47,901 nucleotides of DNA. It comes from an uncultured Prevotella sp. Lineage in GTDB: Bacteria; Bacteroidota; Bacteroidia; Bacteroidales; Bacteroidaceae. The notes under the pieces were generated by a model. It searched no databases. It was not told the origin of the DNA and was given only the letters and a program-made list of their open reading frames with translations. This document shows positions 25,302-33,945 of this stretch, piece after piece. Where the stretch lies: contig CAMCBZ010000021.1 of the NCBI GenBank assembly GCA_945873145.1, positions 1 through 47,901 on the forward strand, given 5' to 3'. How positions within the stretch are numbered: position 1 is the stretch's first letter; each line of letters starts with the position of its first letter. A program made the translations under genes and the position numbers.

Positions 25302-27341
25302 ATGATGAACATGAAACAGATTCTCCCGATGCTGATGCTCGTTGCAGCGCCCGCACAGGGCCTGATGGCGCAGAACCAGTCGGGACTCGACATGACGAAC
25401 TTCGACAAGAGTGTCCGTCCTGCCGATGATTTCTATCGTTATGCCACGGGTGGATGGCAGAAACTCCACCCGCTGCCTGCCGCCTACAGCCGCTATGGCA
25501 GCTTCGACATGTTGCAGGAAAACGTCAACAAGCAGGTCAATAGCATCCTTACTTCTCTGACCAAGAAGAAGTTCAAGGAGGGCACCACCGAGCGCAAGCT
25601 CAGCGATTTCTATAAGCTCGCCATGGACCAGAACCGCCGCAACAAGGAGGGACTGGCTCCCGTGAAGCCGCTGCTCGACGAGATGGAGGCTGCCAAGACG
25701 CTCGACCAGCTCCACGACTTGCAGTTGAAATATGCCAAGATCGGCTATGGTGTGCCTTTTGGCTCTTATTTCGGTGCCGATGACAAAAACGTCACCCGCA
25801 ACATCCTCTGCCTCTCACAAGGTGGACTGACACTGGGACAGAAGGACTACTATCTTAACAACGACAAGGCGACAAGCGACATCCGTGACGCTTACAAGAA
25901 GCATCTCGTGCGCATGTTCAAGCTCTACGGCTTCTCCGATGCGCAGGCCAGTGCCAAGGCCGCTGATGTCTTCCGCGCTGAGACTGAGCTGGCCATTGCT
26001 TCCAAGAGCAATACCGAGCTCCGTGATCCCCAGGCCAACTACAACAAGATGAGCCTGAAGGAGTTTGAGGATAACTATCCCAACATTCCGCTCTGCCAGA
26101 TGGCTGAGGCTGAGGGCGTGAAGCTCGACTACATCCAGGAGATGAATGTCGGACAGCCCGCCTTCTTCACAGCTCTCAACAGTCTGATGGCTTTGCAGAC
26201 TCCCGACGAGTTGCGTGCCCTCATGGAGTGGGACGTCATCCAGAGCTCTGCCTCTTACCTCACCGACGAGATCCGTCAGGCCAACTTCGACTTCTTCGGC
26301 AAGACCATGAGTGGCCGCAAGGAGGAGTATCCGCTTTGGAAGCGTGCTACCAACCAGGTCGAGAGCGCGATGGGCGAGGCGCTCGGTAAGATGTATTGCG
26401 AGCGCTACTTCCCTGCTTCCAGCAAGAAGATGATGGAGGAACTCGTGCACAACCTGCAGATCAGCCTCGGCGAGCGCATCGACGCTCAGACTTGGATGAG
26501 CGACTCCACAAAAAAGAATGCCCACGAGAAACTCGATAAGTTCTACGTCAAGATCGGCTATCCCAACAAGTGGACCGACTATTCCAAGCTCACCATCGAT
26601 CCTTCGAAGAGCTACTACGACAACGTACTTGCTACACGCGAGTTCGCTGTTGACAAGATGATTGCAGACAAGGCTGGTAAGCCTGTCGACCGCGATGAGT
26701 GGTTCATGACACCACAGACGGTCAATGCCTACTACAATCCGACAACCAACGAGATCTGCTTCCCTGCAGGCATCCTGCAGCGCCCGTTCTTCGATCCGAA
26801 GGCTGATGCCGCCTTCAACTATGGTGCCATCGGTGTGGTCATCGGCCACGAGATGACTCACGGCTTCGACGACCAGGGCCGTCAGTACGATGCCAACGGC
26901 AATCTCCACGACTGGTGGACAGCTGCCGATGCCAAAGGTTTTGAGAAGCGCGCTAAGCTCTACTCCGACTTCTTCGACAGTATTGAGGTGCTTCCTGGAC
27001 TGCACGCCAACGGTAAGTTCACCCTCGGCGAGAACCTCGCTGACCACGGAGGTCTACAGGTGGCCTTCAATGCTTTCAAGCATGCTACAGCCAAGAAACC
27101 GCTGAAGACCATCGACGGCCTTACTCCCGACCAGCGCTTCTTCATCGCCTACGCCGGTGTCTGGGGTCAGAACATCACTGACCAGGAGATCCGCAACCGT
27201 GTCAAGCGCGATCCGCACTCACTCGGTGAGTGGCGTGTCAACGGTGCCCTGCCGCACATCGACGCATGGTACAAGGCCTTCAATGTGAAGAAGGGCGACA
27301 AGATGTATCTTCCGGAAAATCAGCGCTTAGAGCTCTGGTAA
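25302..27341 (+). CDS. M13 family (neprilysin/PepO-like) metallopeptidase
   Basis: A 679-residue zinc endopeptidase with a signal peptide (about residues 1-23, cleaving after GLMAQ or nearby). The zinc site is HEMTH near residue 515 with GENLADHGG near 575 supplying the third ligand. NAYYNPTTNEICFPAGILQ and the N-terminal DDFYRYATGGWQ are family hallmarks. The protein ends RLELW, as I recall for many Bacteroidetes members, in place of the CxxxW end of mammalian neprilysin. Probably periplasmic or secreted; substrate peptides unknown. A terminator follows. Confidence 0.93.
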   Translation: MMNMKQILPMLMLVAAPAQGLMAQNQSGLDMTNFDKSVRPADDFYRYATGGWQKLHPLPAAYSRYGSFDMLQENVNKQVNSILTSLTKKKFKEGTTERKLSDFYKLAMDQNRRNKEGLAPVKPLLDEMEAAKTLDQLHDLQLKYAKIGYGVPFGSYFGADDKNVTRNILCLSQGGLTLGQKDYYLNNDKATSDIRDAYKKHLVRMFKLYGFSDAQASAKAADVFRAETELAIASKSNTELRDPQANYNKMSLKEFEDNYPNIPLCQMAEAEGVKLDYIQEMNVGQPAFFTALNSLMALQTPDELRALMEWDVIQSSASYLTDEIRQANFDFFGKTMSGRKEEYPLWKRATNQVESAMGEALGKMYCERYFPASSKKMMEELVHNLQISLGERIDAQTWMSDSTKKNAHEKLDKFYVKIGYPNKWTDYSKLTIDPSKSYYDNVLATREFAVDKMIADKAGKPVDRDEWFMTPQTVNAYYNPTTNEICFPAGILQRPFFDPKADAAFNYGAIGVVIGHEMTHGFDDQGRQYDANGNLHDWWTAADAKGFEKRAKLYSDFFDSIEVLPGLHANGKFTLGENLADHGGLQVAFNAFKHATAKKPLKTIDGLTPDQRFFIAYAGVWGQNITDQEIRNRVKRDPHSLGEWRVNGALPHIDAWYKAFNVKKGDKMYLPENQRLELW

Positions 27342-27353
27342 ACCGATATAACG

Positions 27354-27391
27354 AATAAGGGTGACCAACACTGGCCACCCTTATTTGTCTT
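27354..27391 (+). terminator. Terminator after the M13 gene
   Basis: AATAAGGGTG (27354-27363) pairs with CACCCTTATT (27376-27385), with an inner CCA/TGG stem, followed by TTGTCTTT. Confidence 0.75.
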
Positions 27392-27451
27392 TCCACTTGT
27401 GCTTGCTTGCTTTTTTCGATTGTTATTGTCTCTTTTCTCCATTTTTTTTGC

Positions 27452-27459
27452 TATCTTTG
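27452..27459 (+). promoter_or_regulatory. metA operon -7 box
   Basis: TATCTTTG, 36 bases before ATG 27495. Confidence 0.7.
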
Positions 27460-27494
27460 CGCTGGATTCTATAGTGTTTTAAAGATAAGAGACA

Positions 27495-28412
27495 ATGCCA
27501 TTAAGATTACCCGATAAGTTACCGGCCATTGATATTTTGAAGCATGAGAATATCTTCGTCATGGACGAAAGCCGTGCCCATACGCAGATGATTCGTCCGT
27601 TGAAGATCGTGATCCTCAATCTCATGCCGTTGAAGGTTACCACTGAGACTGATCTGATCAGACTGTTGAGCAACACGCCGTTGCAGATTGAGATCAACTT
27701 CATGAAGTTGCACAGCCACACACCCAAGAACACGCCCATCGAGCACATGAAGATGTTCTACAAGGACTTCTCTGTCCTCAGTGAGCAGAAATGGGACGGC
27801 ATGATCGTCACCGGTGCCCCTATCGAACAGATGGCTTTCGAGGATGTGGAATACTGGCAGGAGATCACGGGCATCTTTGACTGGGCCCGCACCCATGTCA
27901 CCTCCACGCTCTATATCTGTTGGGCCGCTCAGGCTGCCCTCTACCATTTCTATCAGGTACCCAAGCATCCGTTGGAGAAGAAGCGCTTCGGCATCTTCCC
28001 ACAGACACCGCTCGATCCCCTGCTGCCCATCTTCCGCGGTTTCGACGATGTGTTTATGATGCCACACAGCCGCCATACCGAGGTATGGCGCAGCGACATC
28101 GACAAGGTCGACGCACTGCGCGTCATCGCCGAGGGACCGGAGAGCGGCGTGAGTATGGTCATGGCGCGAGAGGGTAGGGAGTTCTTCATCACCGGGCACC
28201 TGGAATATGCTCCCGACACGCTCGACAAGGAATATAAGCGTGACGCAGGAAAGCGCGACGACGTGGAACTGCCGAAGAACTATTATCGCGACAACGACCC
28301 CGCAAAAGGACCGTTAGTCACCTGGCGCTCGCACGCCAACCTGCTGTTCAACAACTGGATCAACTATTACGTCTACCAGGAGACGCCTTATAACATCAAC
28401 GAGATTAAGTAA
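27495..28412 (+). CDS. metA: Homoserine O-acetyltransferase, MetA type
   Basis: A 305-residue MetA-family enzyme that activates homoserine for methionine synthesis. It aligns with E. coli MetA without gaps through residue 142. The catalytic Cys is C142 (ICWAAQAAL) and the His/Glu pair lies in TGHLEY. Residue 111 is Glu (GAPIE) instead of the Gly of E. coli; published work on this family links Glu111 to acetyl-CoA and Gly111 to succinyl-CoA, so acetylhomoserine is the expected product. It overlaps the U32 gene by one base (TAATG), so the two are coupled. Confidence 0.95.
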   Translation: MPLRLPDKLPAIDILKHENIFVMDESRAHTQMIRPLKIVILNLMPLKVTTETDLIRLLSNTPLQIEINFMKLHSHTPKNTPIEHMKMFYKDFSVLSEQKWDGMIVTGAPIEQMAFEDVEYWQEITGIFDWARTHVTSTLYICWAAQAALYHFYQVPKHPLEKKRFGIFPQTPLDPLLPIFRGFDDVFMMPHSRHTEVWRSDIDKVDALRVIAEGPESGVSMVMAREGREFFITGHLEYAPDTLDKEYKRDAGKRDDVELPKNYYRDNDPAKGPLVTWRSHANLLFNNWINYYVYQETPYNINEIK

Positions 28413-30385
28413 TGCTGATGAAAGAGCAACGCACACTCGAACTTCTTGCTCCCGCACGCGATCTGGCCTGTGCCATGGCTGCGGTGGATCATGGTGCCGA
28501 TGCCATCTATATCGGTGCATCTGATTTTGGCGCCCGTGTGGCGGCGGGCAACAGCGTCGACGACATTCGCCGACTCTGTGGCTATGCCCATCGCTATGGT
28601 GTCCGTGTGTATGTAACGGTCAACACGCTCATCTATGAGGATGAGATCGACAAGGCTTATCAGCTCATGAAGCAGTTGGCCGAGGCTAAGGTCGACGCGC
28701 TCTTGGTTCAGGATATGGCTGCTATAGAGCTGATAGCACGTGTGCGCAAGGAACTGGGCTACGCCCCGGCTCTTCATGCCTCCACGCAGTGCGACACACG
28801 GTCGGCCGGTAAGGTGCGGTGGCTGCAACAGCAGGGTTTCAGCCGCGCCGTCCTGGCTCGCGAGTTGTCGTTGGATGAGATCAAGGCTATACACAAGGCC
28901 GTACCTACTGTAGAGTTGGAGGGCTTTGTCCACGGTGCGCTCTGTGTGAGCTATTCCGGAGTCTGCTACGCCTCGCAGCACTGCTTCGGACGGTCGGCCA
29001 ACCGGGGTGCTTGCGCTCAGTTCTGCCGGATGAAGTTCGATCTGCTCGACGCTGACGGCCGTACGATAGAGCACGACCGCCATCTGTTGTCGTTGAAGGA
29101 TATGAACCGCCTCGACCATCTGGAGGAACTGGCCGATGCGGGCATCTGCTCGTTCAAGATAGAGGGACGGTTGAAGACGGCTGACTATGTCAAGAATGTG
29201 GTCAGCGCCTATAGTCGGAAACTCGATGACCTCGTGCGCCGTCGGCCCGATGATTACCGCAGGGCTTCCTTCGGAAAGGTGAGCTATGGGTTTACGCCCG
29301 ACTTGAAGAAGACGTTCAACCGTGGTTTCACCACTTATTTCCTCAATGGACGTCAGCCCGATATCGCCTCGTTCGACACGCCGAAGGCACTGGGCGAGAT
29401 GGTCGGACACGTCAAGGAGTTGCGTCGCGACTCGTTCACGGTGGCAGGTATTGCCGCCTTCGCCAATGGCGACGGGCTGTGCTTCCTCAACGATGAGCAT
29501 GAGTTGGAAGGCTTCCGTGTCAATAGGGTAGAAGGCGGAAGGCTCTTCCCCTTCAAGATGCCGGCACATCTGAGAAAGGGCATGACGCTCTATCGCAACC
29601 AGGATGTAGCCTTTGAGAAACTTTTGAGTGGTAAGACCGCCGACCGGCGCATCCCTGTAGCCATGGTTTATGGCTTGACAGAGGACGGTTTCCGTGTGAG
29701 AATAAGCGTCGTAGGAGAGGGCGCTGAGGCTAAAGACTTGCGGGCCGAGGCGTCTGTCGTTTTTGATCACCAGGCCGCCAAGCGACCACAGACCGACAAT
29801 ATACGGAAACAGCTCGCCAAACTCGGCACGACTGTCTTCCACTGTGAGCCTGCCGACATCATCATCGAGCAGGGCGCTGACGAGCTTTTCATCCCTTCCA
29901 GTCTGCTGTCTGAGTTGAGACGGGAGGCAGCTGAAGCCTTGCAGAAAAAGATTGTTGAGGCGACTGAGCAAAATCAGATGCTGCCCACGAAGAATGCTGA
30001 CGGGCAGCAACAGACCGAAACGAATGCAGGAGAAGGAGATCGTAAGGAAACAGAGCAGACTGAGCACAGCGTCAACTTTGAGCAGCCGCAGGATCTCTAC
30101 GACACCTACTCCTATTTATATAATGTCGCCAATCATCTCTCCCGGCAGTTCTATGAGCGGCAGGGCATCAAGGTGGCGGCTCCGGCCTTTGAGGTGAAGG
30201 AGCCCGGAAAAGCACTGGTGATGCAGTGCCGCCATTGTCTGCGCTATGCGCTCGGCCACTGTGTCAAGCGTGGCGGCACTGCCCCACGATGGCGTGAGCC
30301 GTTGACGCTGCGTCTCGGTGACGGTCGTCGTTTCCGGCTGGAGTTTAGATGTGACTTGTGTCAAATGAATATCTACGCGGAATGA
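28412..30385 (+). CDS. U32 family protein (TrhP/YegQ-like)
   Basis: A 657-residue member of the U32 'collagenase-like' family; several members are now known to hydroxylate tRNA wobble uridine (TrhP) rather than cleave protein. The N-terminal barrel starts LELLAPARDLACAMAAVDHGADAIYIG. The family Cys cluster SGVCYASQHCFGRSANRGACAQFCR lies near residues 187-212. A second, Bacteroidetes-style half follows, with a variable Gln/Thr/Glu-rich linker (about 510-550) and C-terminal Cys pairs (CRHCLRYALGHC, RCDLC) that may bind metal. Its role is inferred from the family; a tRNA-modifying function is more likely than proteolysis. It shares ATGA with the next gene. Confidence 0.88.
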   Translation: MLMKEQRTLELLAPARDLACAMAAVDHGADAIYIGASDFGARVAAGNSVDDIRRLCGYAHRYGVRVYVTVNTLIYEDEIDKAYQLMKQLAEAKVDALLVQDMAAIELIARVRKELGYAPALHASTQCDTRSAGKVRWLQQQGFSRAVLARELSLDEIKAIHKAVPTVELEGFVHGALCVSYSGVCYASQHCFGRSANRGACAQFCRMKFDLLDADGRTIEHDRHLLSLKDMNRLDHLEELADAGICSFKIEGRLKTADYVKNVVSAYSRKLDDLVRRRPDDYRRASFGKVSYGFTPDLKKTFNRGFTTYFLNGRQPDIASFDTPKALGEMVGHVKELRRDSFTVAGIAAFANGDGLCFLNDEHELEGFRVNRVEGGRLFPFKMPAHLRKGMTLYRNQDVAFEKLLSGKTADRRIPVAMVYGLTEDGFRVRISVVGEGAEAKDLRAEASVVFDHQAAKRPQTDNIRKQLAKLGTTVFHCEPADIIIEQGADELFIPSSLLSELRREAAEALQKKIVEATEQNQMLPTKNADGQQQTETNAGEGDRKETEQTEHSVNFEQPQDLYDTYSYLYNVANHLSRQFYERQGIKVAAPAFEVKEPGKALVMQCRHCLRYALGHCVKRGGTAPRWREPLTLRLGDGRRFRLEFRCDLCQMNIYAE

Positions 30386-31371
30386 GAATCATTCGTCTGT
30401 TGCTGATCATGCTTGCGGTAGTCTTCTCGCTTACGGGTTGCTATCAGCCCCACCGCCGCAACCATGCTGCTTTTAAGTTCAGTGAGCGGCAGATCGACTC
30501 GTTGTCGTTCTTCTCGACGCACCACTACACCAACAACTATAACTTCGTGGTGAAGGCCGACTCGCTTTCGCTGATCAGCCAGATGCCCGAAGAGTATATC
30601 GGCGGGCTGCCTACTGACTCTTTCCTTGTACGCAAAGGTGATCACCTTGTGGTGGCCGACATACGCATGGTACCGTCTGACAAGACCGACTCGGTGTGGG
30701 TGGAGTTAGCCAACGACAGTTCGGCTTTCGGCTGGGCACGCGAGACTTATCTGCTTCCCCGTGTGATGCCCGACGACCCCATCTCGCAGTTCATCTCTGA
30801 ATTCAGCAACGACCATGTGCTCATCTTCCTTTGTGTCATCGCCGTCTTCGCGGCGGGCTATGCCTTTTGGAACATCAAGCGCCACAAAGCACATATCGTT
30901 CATTTCCACGACATCGACTCGTTCTATCCCACCTTGCTGTGTCTGACGGTGGCTTTCTCGGCTACACTCTATGCCAGCCTGCAGATGTATGCGCCGCAGA
31001 TGTGGCAGCATTTCTACTATCATCCGACGCTCAATCCCTTCTCGGTGCCTGTGCCGTTGATGATCTTCCTCTGCTCGGTGTGGGCGATGCCGGTAATCGT
31101 GTTGGCCTGCGTCGACGATGTCCGCCGGCAGTTGAGTTGGGGAGAGGGTGTGCTCTACCTGGGTGGACTGGCTGCCATGTGTGCCATTGACTATATCGTC
31201 TTCAGCATCACCACGCTCCACTATGTGGGTTATCTCCTGCTCGTGGCGTATGTGATCTTTGCTGTCGACCGGTATCTCCACGTGCCCCATGCCCGGTATG
31301 TCTGTGGTAATTGTGGGGCAAGACTCGACCATAAGGGTAAATGCCCTCACTGCGGAGCAATTAACGAATGA
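30382..31371 (+). CDS. Lipoprotein with SH3b-like, membrane and zinc-ribbon parts
   Basis: A 329-residue protein beginning with a lipobox signal (VVFSLTGC, Cys near 20). Residues about 60-125 resemble a bacterial SH3 domain (DHLVVADIRM, SVWVELANDSSAFGWARETYL). Some five membrane segments follow (about 140-300), and the end is a zinc ribbon, CGNCGARLDHKGKCPHCG. I do not recognise the full-length family. The start at 30382 overlaps the U32 stop as ATGA; an in-frame extension to 30358 would lie inside that gene and would spoil the signal peptide. Third gene of the metA unit. Confidence 0.78.
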   Translation: MRIIRLLLIMLAVVFSLTGCYQPHRRNHAAFKFSERQIDSLSFFSTHHYTNNYNFVVKADSLSLISQMPEEYIGGLPTDSFLVRKGDHLVVADIRMVPSDKTDSVWVELANDSSAFGWARETYLLPRVMPDDPISQFISEFSNDHVLIFLCVIAVFAAGYAFWNIKRHKAHIVHFHDIDSFYPTLLCLTVAFSATLYASLQMYAPQMWQHFYYHPTLNPFSVPVPLMIFLCSVWAMPVIVLACVDDVRRQLSWGEGVLYLGGLAAMCAIDYIVFSITTLHYVGYLLLVAYVIFAVDRYLHVPHARYVCGNCGARLDHKGKCPHCGAINE

Positions 31372-31386
31372 TGAATGGTGAGAGAT

Positions 31387-31414
31387 GGATTGTGAAGGAT
31401 GGATTGTGAAGGAT
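31387..31414. repeat. Two 14-base tandem repeats
   Basis: GGATTGTGAAGGAT is repeated exactly, end to end, between the zinc-ribbon lipoprotein gene and nth. Confidence 0.9.
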
Positions 31415-31446
31415 GAATGTAGTATTAATATTAATAATATAAGAAT

Positions 31447-32097
31447 ATGACTCGACAAGAGCGTTATCATTATATACTTGATTATTTCCGGAAGCACGAG
31501 CCACATGTGACAACTGAGTTGCAATTTGGCTCAGCCTTTCAGCTTTTGGTAGCCACCTTGCTTTCGGCACAGTGCACCGATAAGCGCATCAATGCTGTGA
31601 CTCCGGCACTGTTCGCCAAGTATCCTACGGCGGAGGCCATGGCTCGGGCAGAGGTGGAGGATGTACTGGAGTTTGTCAGCAGTGTGAGCTACCCCAATGC
31701 CAAGGCACGTCACCTCGTGGCGATGGCCCGGCAGCTTGTTGCTGACTATGGTGGTGAGGTGCCCTCTGATCCTCAGGAACTCGTGAAGTTGCAGGGAGTA
31801 GGGCGCAAGACGGCCAATGTGCTGCAGGCTGTGTGGTATGGCAAACCGGTGATGGCTGTCGACACGCATGTCTATCGTGTGGCGCATCGACTGGGTTTGG
31901 TGCCCGCGACAGCCAACACACCGCTGAAAGTAGAGCAATATCTGGAGAAGTGTATTCCGCAGGAAGACATACCGTCGGCCCATCATTGGCTGCTGCTTCA
32001 TGGACGGTATATCTGTCAGAGTGCGAAACCGAAGTGCGAGAAATGTCCCTTCGACACGATATGCCCGAAGCTGTTGAAGGGTAGTAAACTGGAATAG
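31447..32097 (+). CDS. nth: Endonuclease III
   Basis: A 216-residue DNA glycosylase/AP lyase that removes oxidised pyrimidines. It has the helix-hairpin-helix LQGVGRKTANV with the catalytic Lys, the catalytic Asp in VDTHVYR, and the [4Fe-4S] motif C-x6-C-x2-C-x5-C in CQSAKPKCEKCPFDTIC. Length is normal. No clear promoter of its own was seen; the tandem repeat at 31387-31414 lies just upstream. Confidence 0.97.
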   Translation: MTRQERYHYILDYFRKHEPHVTTELQFGSAFQLLVATLLSAQCTDKRINAVTPALFAKYPTAEAMARAEVEDVLEFVSSVSYPNAKARHLVAMARQLVADYGGEVPSDPQELVKLQGVGRKTANVLQAVWYGKPVMAVDTHVYRVAHRLGLVPATANTPLKVEQYLEKCIPQEDIPSAHHWLLLHGRYICQSAKPKCEKCPFDTICPKLLKGSKLE

Positions 32098-32147
32098 TCC
32101 TTGCCAAACGGTAAGAACAAAATGAAGAAAGATAGAGGAAAGAACAA

Positions 32148-32858
32148 ATGAATACCCAACTGATATTCAAATTTTTGAAAGATGTGGCTGCCAATAACAA
32201 CCGGCCATGGTTCGCTGAGCATAAAGAACAATATTTAGCGGCAAAGGCTGAATTCGAGAACGGCGTGGAGCAGGCCATCAACGCTTTGGGAGCAATGGAC
32301 GAGACTGTGGCTCATCTGACGGTGAAGGACTGTGTCTATCGCTTCTATCGCGACACCCGCTTCTCACCAGATAAGTCGCCCTATAAGCGGCACTTTGGCG
32401 CTTACATCTCTGCTCACGGCCGTAAGGGACTTCATGCGGGATATTATGTCCACTTGCAACCCGGTCACAGCCTGATTGCTGTCGGCGCTTATTGGTTGCC
32501 GATAAACATCCTTACGTCCGTGAGAAATGAGATCATGGGAAACATAGATGAGTGGAGACACTGTGTAGAGAGCGGTGAGTTCATCCATCTCTTTGGCTAT
32601 CCCAACGCCTCGGAATGGAGTGATGACGCTCCCGCACCAAAGGGCTTTGGCATCAGTTGCTTGAAAAAGGCGCCCAAAGACTTCCCCAAGGACTACGAGT
32701 TTCTCTCTTATTTGAAGATGAAAGACTATTGTGCCTGGCATTGTGTGCCCGATGATTTCTTCCAGGGTGACCATTGGACAGACCAACTGGTGAAGATTGC
32801 TAAGGTGGCCAAACCGATGATGGATTTCACCAATAATGTCATTGACGACTACGAGTAG
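32148..32858 (+). CDS. DUF2461 domain protein
   Basis: A 236-residue protein that is DUF2461 throughout: FLKDVAANNNRPWFAEHKEQY at the start, RFYRDTRFSPDKSPYKRHFGAY, and GLHAGYYVHLQPGHS. No enzymatic role is established for the family. No signal peptide, so cytoplasmic. It lies 50 bases after nth and may be co-transcribed with it; a bidirectional terminator follows. Confidence 0.9.
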   Translation: MNTQLIFKFLKDVAANNNRPWFAEHKEQYLAAKAEFENGVEQAINALGAMDETVAHLTVKDCVYRFYRDTRFSPDKSPYKRHFGAYISAHGRKGLHAGYYVHLQPGHSLIAVGAYWLPINILTSVRNEIMGNIDEWRHCVESGEFIHLFGYPNASEWSDDAPAPKGFGISCLKKAPKDFPKDYEFLSYLKMKDYCAWHCVPDDFFQGDHWTDQLVKIAKVAKPMMDFTNNVIDDYE

Positions 32859-32977
32859 TGGCTGCTGAAGCCTTGACTTGGAATGTTTCTACTTGGCTAC
32901 GCGGCAAAAACGAGAAACAATAGCTATAAAACACAGAAACGATAACTATCGACTGAGGAAAAGATGGCTATAAAAAC

Positions 32978-33013
32978 AAAAAAGGAGACTCTCGTTATGA
33001 GAGTCTCCTTTTT
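32978..33013. terminator. Bidirectional terminator
   Basis: GGAGACTCTC (32984-32993) and GAGAGTCTCC (32999-33008) form a perfect stem with a 5-base loop, with A6 on the left and T5 on the right. It can end both the DUF2461 transcript and the minus-strand zinc-ribbon gene. Confidence 0.93.
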
Positions 33014-33038
33014 GTATTTGTTGGATGGTCAGAGCCGA

Positions 33039-33875
33039 TTATGCTTCAGCATTCTCCTCAGTCTCAGCCTTCTTTCTTCTTGTAGTGCGCTTCTTCTTGG
33101 GCTTCTCCTCCACAGCGGGTTCCGTCTTCACACCGGCGAGCTCCGGGTCGATGAGGATGCGGCCGCAGTATTCACAGACGATGATCTTCTTGTGCATCTT
33201 GATGTCCAGCTGGCGCTGTGGCGGAATCTTGTTGAAGCAACCACCGCAGGCATCACGCTGCACGTAGACAATGCCCAGTCCGTTGCGTGCTCCTTTGCGG
33301 ATGCGCTTGAAGCTGGCAAGCAGACGCGGCTCAATGCGAGCCTCCAGTTCCTTGGCCTTCTCCTTGAGGTCTTCCTCAGCCTCACGTGTCTCTTGCATGA
33401 TGGAATCAAGCTCGTCGCGCTTCGACTCAAGGTCTTTCTGACGCTCGGTGAGCGTAGCCTGTGTGTTGGCGAGGTCGTTCTGGCGCTCCTGCACTTTTTG
33501 GTTGGCTTCTCTGATCTTCTTGTTGCAGAGTTCAATCTCCAGTGTCTGGAACTCGATTTCCTTGGTCAGCGTATCGTACTCTCGGTTGTTCTTCACCTCG
33601 TCGAGCTGAGCCTTGTAGCGGTCTACGCTGGCCTGGTTCTGCTCAATCTCATTGCGCTTTTGTGCAATGGCAGCGCGGAAGTCTTCAATCTCAGCGTTGA
33701 TGTGTTCCATACGTGTGTTGAGACCGGCGATCTCGTCCTCGAGGTCACGCACCTCAAGAGGAAGTTCGCCACGCAGTGCCCGCTTCTCATCGATGGCAGA
33801 CAGGGTGGTCTGTAACTGATAGAGGGTGGAGAGCTTCTCCTCCACCGACAACTCTGATGGGTCTTTCTTTGCCAT
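33039..33875 (-). CDS. Coiled-coil protein with C4-type zinc ribbon
   Basis: A 278-residue protein, mostly a long coiled coil (about residues 5-195, rich in Glu, Lys, Leu and Gln). It is followed by a zinc ribbon with two Cys pairs, CGGC and CEYC (about 200-240), and a basic/acidic tail (KPKKKRTTRRKKAETEENAEA). This is the C4-type zinc-ribbon family that often neighbours NIF3 genes in Bacteroidetes and Chlamydiae; a nucleic-acid-binding role is suspected, not shown. It lies 70 bases downstream of the NIF3 gene, same strand. Confidence 0.88.
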   Translation of the reverse strand: MAKKDPSELSVEEKLSTLYQLQTTLSAIDEKRALRGELPLEVRDLEDEIAGLNTRMEHINAEIEDFRAAIAQKRNEIEQNQASVDRYKAQLDEVKNNREYDTLTKEIEFQTLEIELCNKKIREANQKVQERQNDLANTQATLTERQKDLESKRDELDSIMQETREAEEDLKEKAKELEARIEPRLLASFKRIRKGARNGLGIVYVQRDACGGCFNKIPPQRQLDIKMHKKIIVCEYCGRILIDPELAGVKTEPAVEEKPKKKRTTRRKKAETEENAEA

Positions 33876-33945
33876 GATTATTATATTTTTATAGTTCGAT
33901 CAATATGTGTTTATACTTGAGTCAATGTGTGTAGTCCGTTGAGAT

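Noticed and set aside
27495..28412. Homoserine O-succinyltransferase
   Set aside because: Glu at position 111 favours acetyl-CoA in this family.
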